From Mantamonas sphyraenae (taxonomy: Eukaryota > CRuMs > Mantamonadidae), in assembly GCA_026936335.1 (NCBI GenBank), contig JAPMXV010000003.1, forward strand, positions 248,001-312,000: a DNA stretch of 64,000 bases, read 5' to 3'. Below are positions 60,053-64,000 of the stretch, one piece after another (within the stretch, counting starts at the first letter, position 1; every line of letters starts with the position of its first letter). The notes beneath the pieces were generated by a model. That model saw only the letters and a list, made by a program, of their open reading frames with translations. It searched no databases and was not told where the DNA came from. Both the position numbers and the translations under genes were made by a program.

Positions 60053-62495
60053 TCAACGCAGCTGGTGGCGCATGACTGCACGCAACCCCCACAGCAACTC
60101 GGCCTGGCAGCGTGCGCAAAACACAAGGATGCTGATGTGCACCTTTTCGGCTTCGGAAAAGTCAAAGCCCATGTTGCGAAAGTCCTTAAAGGTGATGCGG
60201 TGTGGATGGCAAGCGACGCGCTTGAGGTACTGCTTGAGGGGCCTGTTGAGCAGCTTGTTGACCTCGCTGTAGTTAAAGTCGTCGTGCACCACGCCAAACA
60301 GACGGTGCACGTAGTGCCAGATGGCGCTGCGGAAGCGTTGTGTGTCCACGTCCACGTCCAATGCCTCCATGCGGTTGTTGGTCATTGTGTAGGCCACGTC
60401 AAACTGCTTGTCCAGCAGGCTGGCCGCCTCCGGGTAGAACTGCGACACCGTGCTGTACCCGTGGTCCGTCCATGTGTAGTCCACAAACTTGAACAGCGGT
60501 GTCTCCTTGTTGTGTACGTCAAAGTCCACATACTTCATCTGGAACTTGCTGCCCACAAACCGGTGCAGGTCGTCCCCAAAGTCATCGCTGTCGCTCGCCT
60601 CTGCCATCTCCCCCTGCGACACCTCTTCCAGCGTCTGTGCAAACAGGTCCAGGTTCTTGCCTGAACTCTCCACCTCCTCCATTGTGTTGTTTTCCTTCAG
60701 TTTGCCAAACAGCTCCTCCGTCTCCTGGCTGCGTGCCCCGCCCGTGCCCGACCCCCCGGGGGACCCTGCCCCACTCGCCTCCACCTCGTCAATCTGCAGC
60801 TCCGGCACGTTGATAAAGTCGATCTCCCGTTCCAGGCCACACCCGTCCACAATGCACGCCAGCGAGTGCACGGTGCTCATAATAACAATCGCCTGCACCA
60901 GCTCGCCCAGCGACCACGCGTCCGCCCCCTTCAGCAACGCACTCACGTTGTCCACGTCCAGTGCCCATGGCTGGTGACACAGCTGCATGTTCACCTCCAG
61001 CAGGTTGTACAGCTTGGGCGGCAGCTGGTCGACCCCCTCCAGCCACGACGGATCTCCGTCGCACAGCACAAACTCCTTCTCCATCAGTGTCACCAGGTAG
61101 TGGCACTGGTGCCGTGCAGCCGCCAACAACCCAATGAAGAAGCGCCAGTCGTGGGGCAACGGGCCCTGTTCGCGCATCAGCGTGTTGAAGCACGCAAAGT
61201 GCGCCGCAAGGAACTCAGGGTACAGCGACATCACGCGGTCCACGTTGGACACGCGTCCACAGCTCAGGAAGGCTTCCCTGTACACGTCCACAGACAGTTC
61301 CTCCTGCTCCGCAGGCAGGGGTACCCACGCACTTGGTCGCAGCCTGCTTGTGTCTGGCACGCTGAAACTCCACGTCTGTGCGCGTTAAAAACGCCCACCC
61401 CCAATCACCCACACTGGTGTCAGCCTTTGTGCACATCACTCACACAACACACAGCACACACAGCACACACACACACACATGCACACACACACAATGCATC
61501 CCCACACCCTTGCAGTGGACACGTAGTGCCATCTGTGTGTGAACCCAAATGCGAGAATGTTCTTTGTGCGAGGCCCGTATTTGGGAGATTCGCGCCTCTT
61601 CGTCGGCCAACTCACCTGTTTGATGTCGCCCAAAAAGTCTGCGGCGGCCGTACGCAGGTCGTCGAAAGGACAAGTGGCTGCGTACCGTGCCAGAGTGTAC
61701 AGGTGCATGGACAGGGCGCGAGAGTTCTCGTCTGTGGTGCTGGACAGCGAGTCGTTGCTTTGTGTGGCGTGATGACGCTTGAGCTCGTGGTACAATGTCT
61801 CCAGCACCCCGTTCATCGTGTTGCGCCGCTCCTGCTCGTCCGGTATGAGCACCTGATGCAGGAAGAAGGGCGAGGACAACGAGAGTAGATCTGTGGACAT
61901 GAGTATGGGTGTGTGTGTTCCTCGTGTCAGGTGCCGCCGTCGCTTTTCCGGCCTTCCAAGACGCTCTCTCTTGGGCGTTCCTCGCATTTCCCACGAATCG
62001 CACTCTGCGTGTCCACCAGGCACTGTGCCCACCCACACACACGCATCCACACCCACCCATGGTTGGGTGGCTGTGTGGGCTGCTTGTACACCCACCTTGG
62101 TCGTCGTCGTAGCTGGAGAAGACGTGCAAGTCCTTGCTGTGGTCCACATCCTGGTCCAACTGTGTGTCGTGCACAAGAAACTCGTGCTTGCCTCCTGCCG
62201 TCTGTGGTTGTTGCCCATCGTCCCCCGACGATGGTGGACTTCCTGATTGCGAGCGTCCCAACGTCTGCACCGTGTCCGACAGAAAGGCATCGACCCCGTC
62301 CGACGCACGGCGCACCCCTTGCTCTTCATTGAACTGCGCTAGGTTCGCTCGCGTGGTTGCCGTCGTGTTGCTGGTCGTCGTGTTGGTCCCCTGCTGCTGC
62401 TCCTCCAGTGGCACAGGGAATGTGTTCTGCACCCAGTTTGGCGATGTGCCCAGTTTCAATGACTTGTGCAGTGACTCTTCCCTCTCTTCACTCAT
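60053..62495 (-). CDS. SESN: Sestrin
   Basis: Sestrins bind GATOR2 and inhibit TORC1; in animals SESN1/2 sense leucine. Exons are 62495-62096, 61890-61616 and 61375-60053 (665 aa; phases 1 and 0). The N-terminal exon is mostly disordered. The AhpD-like half has PLPHDWRFFIGLLAAARHQCHYLV, with the conserved redox Cys near residue 316 and the Tyr/His partners. DPSWLEGVDQLPPKLYNLLEVN and WSLGELVQAIVIMSTVHSL follow. The C-terminal half has YVDFDVHNKETPLFKFVDYTWTDHGY, VDVDTQRFRSAIWHYVHRLFG, FSEAEKVHISILVFCARCQAELLWGLRAVMRH. An acidic insert separates the halves. From recalled SESN2 numbering, the leucine-cap Glu and Arg appear present but the Trp of the site seems replaced; this needs an alignment. 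WDR59 in this window is a partner-complex subunit. Confidence 0.94.
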
Positions 62496-62545
62496 CGGCT
62501 TGAGCGGCCCGGCGCTGCGCCGCTCGATCCAGCTCGCACCCACAC
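62496..62545. promoter_or_regulatory. 50-bp divergent spacer, sestrin / SAM-PB1 protein
   Basis: Contains the near-palindrome GGCGCTGCGCCG at 62510-62521 and a CACCCACAC leader before the plus-strand start. Confidence 0.45.
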
Positions 62546-63814
62546 ATGGCTGCATCCATCCCTGACCACTGTGCCATCTCCCGTCACTTCTGGTCCAGTG
62601 TCCCTCGCGACCATCCCGTGTTTTCCCAATGGCGCATCCATGCCACCTTGGCCGCCCTGGACGACTTGGCCCAGCACGATGACGGTGATGACAACCAGCA
62701 GGACGCCCAGGGCCACTCCGACCCACACACACCCGCTGTGCTTGCATGCATGCGCCACCCCTCTGCACGCCTCTTCTGGAAGGAACACTTTGGATCGTCT
62801 GTTCTGCGTGTACGCAGCTACGCCCTCCTGGCCGCCGTGGAAAGCGAATACGGCGCTCAGCCTCGCGAACAACTCGATCTCCTGCGTTGTATCCTCACCC
62901 TGGATGCATGTGACACGGTGGATGACACGCAAGAGTCACAGCGGGAGGATGAGGACGATGTACAGGGGGCTGCATGGGTCCATGCCGTCGATTTTGCCGC
63001 ATGGACACACACCCTCGGGGTTCTCGGCGCCCTCACACGTCTCCACAGAGAGTTGGACCCGGAACTGCGCGCCATCGACGATGCGCGTGTTCAGTCGTCT
63101 TCCAATGGAGATGACAGCGCAGACGAGTCATCAGCCAACGAGTCGCTGGCTGCAAAGATCTTGCGCGGCGACATCTCCGACCAGGAGCTGGATGCGATGA
63201 CCAGCCGAATGGCAGGCGCTTCCGAACACGACACGGCCTCCTCCTCCTCACCTGAGCAAGAGGAGGATGCGGTGGACACCATGGTGCAAGTCGTCCAGCT
63301 GCTGGGTTCGCTGTCGATGCACACCCACATGGCATCCATCCTCGACGCCGGTCTGGATTCCCTCGCTGCCCTATCCGCTTCCACAGACCAAGAACTTCTC
63401 AAGCTGGGCCTCTCCTACGACGAGCTCCGTGCCCTACGCCATGCGCTGAGCGATGACCAAACGGAACCGTCCCACGCAGACTCCCGCTCGGAGGAGAAGG
63501 GAAAGGACACCGAGTCCGCATCTGTGTCGACAGCATCCAATGTGGTCAAGTGTGTGTTGGACGACGCCACACTGATCAAATGCGACGTTGCCGCACACAC
63601 GTCGCTCCAACACCTCCAAGCGCACTTGATGAAGCAATGGCAGCTGCTGCTGGGAGAGGCGAACGAGCTGCACCAGGATCCGCTGGCATACACGTGGTCC
63701 TATCTGGACGAAGACCAAGACCGGGTGTTTCTGACCCCAGACACGCCGTGGGCAGACTTTGTAGCCAGTGCGCGCAGGGTGCTGGTTCACACAAAGCAAG
63801 GAGGAGGAGGATGA
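62546..63814 (+). CDS. SAM-like and PB1-like domain protein, unknown
   Basis: Single exon, 422 aa. The N-terminal region has ISRHFWSSVPRDHPVFSQW and PSARLFWKEHFGSSVLRVRSYALLAAVESEYG. The FWxxxFG pattern is seen at the start of several protist signalling proteins, but I cannot name it. A helical segment at about residues 265-305 (MASILDAGLDSLAALSASTDQELLKLGLSYDELRALRHAL) looks like a SAM domain. The C terminus (VVKCVLDDATLIKCDVAAHTSLQHLQ...YTWSYLDEDQDRVFLTPDTPWADFV) has the strand order and acidic OPCA-like patch of a PB1 domain. The middle is acidic and Ser-rich. Start codon 62546 is 50 bp from that of sestrin on the other strand. Confidence 0.65.
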   Translation: MAASIPDHCAISRHFWSSVPRDHPVFSQWRIHATLAALDDLAQHDDGDDNQQDAQGHSDPHTPAVLACMRHPSARLFWKEHFGSSVLRVRSYALLAAVESEYGAQPREQLDLLRCILTLDACDTVDDTQESQREDEDDVQGAAWVHAVDFAAWTHTLGVLGALTRLHRELDPELRAIDDARVQSSSNGDDSADESSANESLAAKILRGDISDQELDAMTSRMAGASEHDTASSSSPEQEEDAVDTMVQVVQLLGSLSMHTHMASILDAGLDSLAALSASTDQELLKLGLSYDELRALRHALSDDQTEPSHADSRSEEKGKDTESASVSTASNVVKCVLDDATLIKCDVAAHTSLQHLQAHLMKQWQLLLGEANELHQDPLAYTWSYLDEDQDRVFLTPDTPWADFVASARRVLVHTKQGGGG

Positions 63815-63842
63815 TGGGCTGCATCTTCACAGGCACTTCACT

Positions 63843-64000
63843 TCATTCGACAATGACGGCGAGGACGGGCACTTCAAACACCTCGCCCTCGGTGGTAATC
63901 TGGACCACCTCATCCACCTCTTGGCCGACCATGGCCTTGTCGGTGCAGCGCACACTGACACGCACCTGCAACGCCACGCCCGGGAAAGCAGGCTGTGGTT
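63843..64000 (-). CDS. C-terminal end of an Ig-fold (ASH/MSP-like) protein, 5' partial
   Basis: Only the last 52 residues are inside the window, open from base 64000 down to TGA 63845-63843. The visible part (VALQVRVSVRCTDKAMVGQEVDEVVQITTEGEVFEVPVLAVIVE) has the alternating strands and the D-x-V-x-I-x-T-x-G-x-x-x-x-VPV-x-A closing strand. These are typical of Ig-like ASH/MSP domains in axonemal proteins such as HYDIN and CFAP47. The identification is tentative because so little is present. An intron boundary near GTTGCAG at about 63970 cannot be excluded. Confidence 0.45.
   Translation of the reverse strand, partial: PQPAFPGVALQVRVSVRCTDKAMVGQEVDEVVQITTEGEVFEVPVLAVIVE

Overview
The window is nuclear DNA from a gene-dense, GC-rich, unicellular and probably flagellated eukaryote. 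Genes are broken by short spliceosomal introns, mostly 60-200 nt, with GT-AG ends. Almost every intergenic gap is under 220 bp, and neighbouring genes are often head-to-head with start codons 39-220 bp apart. The gene set is eukaryotic throughout: proteasome, ribosomal proteins, ESCRT-III, kinesin-14, capping enzyme, the NTC splicing factor Cwc2, a MuvB subunit, GATOR2 and sestrin. A Munc13-like protein, sestrin, an SBP2-type SECIS-binding protein and small RIIa and Ig-fold flagellar-type proteins fit a protist near the opisthokont/apusozoan part of the tree. That placement is inference; I do not name a species. No prokaryotic operon, CRISPR array, tRNA, rRNA or insertion sequence was seen.

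Layout. 1-4.7 kb: 3' end of eIF2B-beta (with a one-base frameshift), a 76-aa membrane microprotein, a COQ8/ADCK kinase and a kelch protein. 4.7-15 kb: WDR59 (GATOR2), CHMP4/Snf7 with its start codon split by an intron, and a Munc13-like C2/MUN protein. 15-25.4 kb: a coiled-coil protein, SBP2, BCD1/ZNHIT6 (antisense-overlapping SBP2), a LIN37-like protein, Cwc2, L-2-hydroxyglutarate dehydrogenase and a nucleotide-sugar transporter. 25.5-35.3 kb: a DXD glycosyltransferase with a LamG-like domain, a WD40 protein, an unknown protein, a RIIa protein and CHMP1. 35.4-45.6 kb: kinesin-14, proteasome alpha-3/PSMA4, RPL7, RPL35, an unknown Cys/His protein, SCO1 and a LOG-family hydrolase. 45.6-64 kb: a large disordered protein, a GT61-like glycosyltransferase, mRNA guanylyltransferase, a secreted leishmanolysin with two SH3b-like domains, an LRR/multi-TM receptor-like protein, sestrin, a SAM/PB1-like protein and the end of an Ig-fold protein.

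Functional links. WDR59 and sestrin belong to the same TORC1 amino-acid sensing axis. CHMP4 and CHMP1 are early and late ESCRT-III subunits. COQ8, SCO1 and L2HGDH are mitochondrial. BCD1, RPL7 and RPL35 serve ribosome production. Capping enzyme and Cwc2 act in mRNA maturation. SBP2 implies that the organism makes selenoproteins.

Exon structures were derived by hand from reading frames, splice consensus and family similarity. Most close with consistent phase. A recurring intron motif, CTGAC (often GCTGACAC), looks like a strongly conserved branch site and helped to settle several acceptors. Protein names rest on recalled family motifs, not on database searches.
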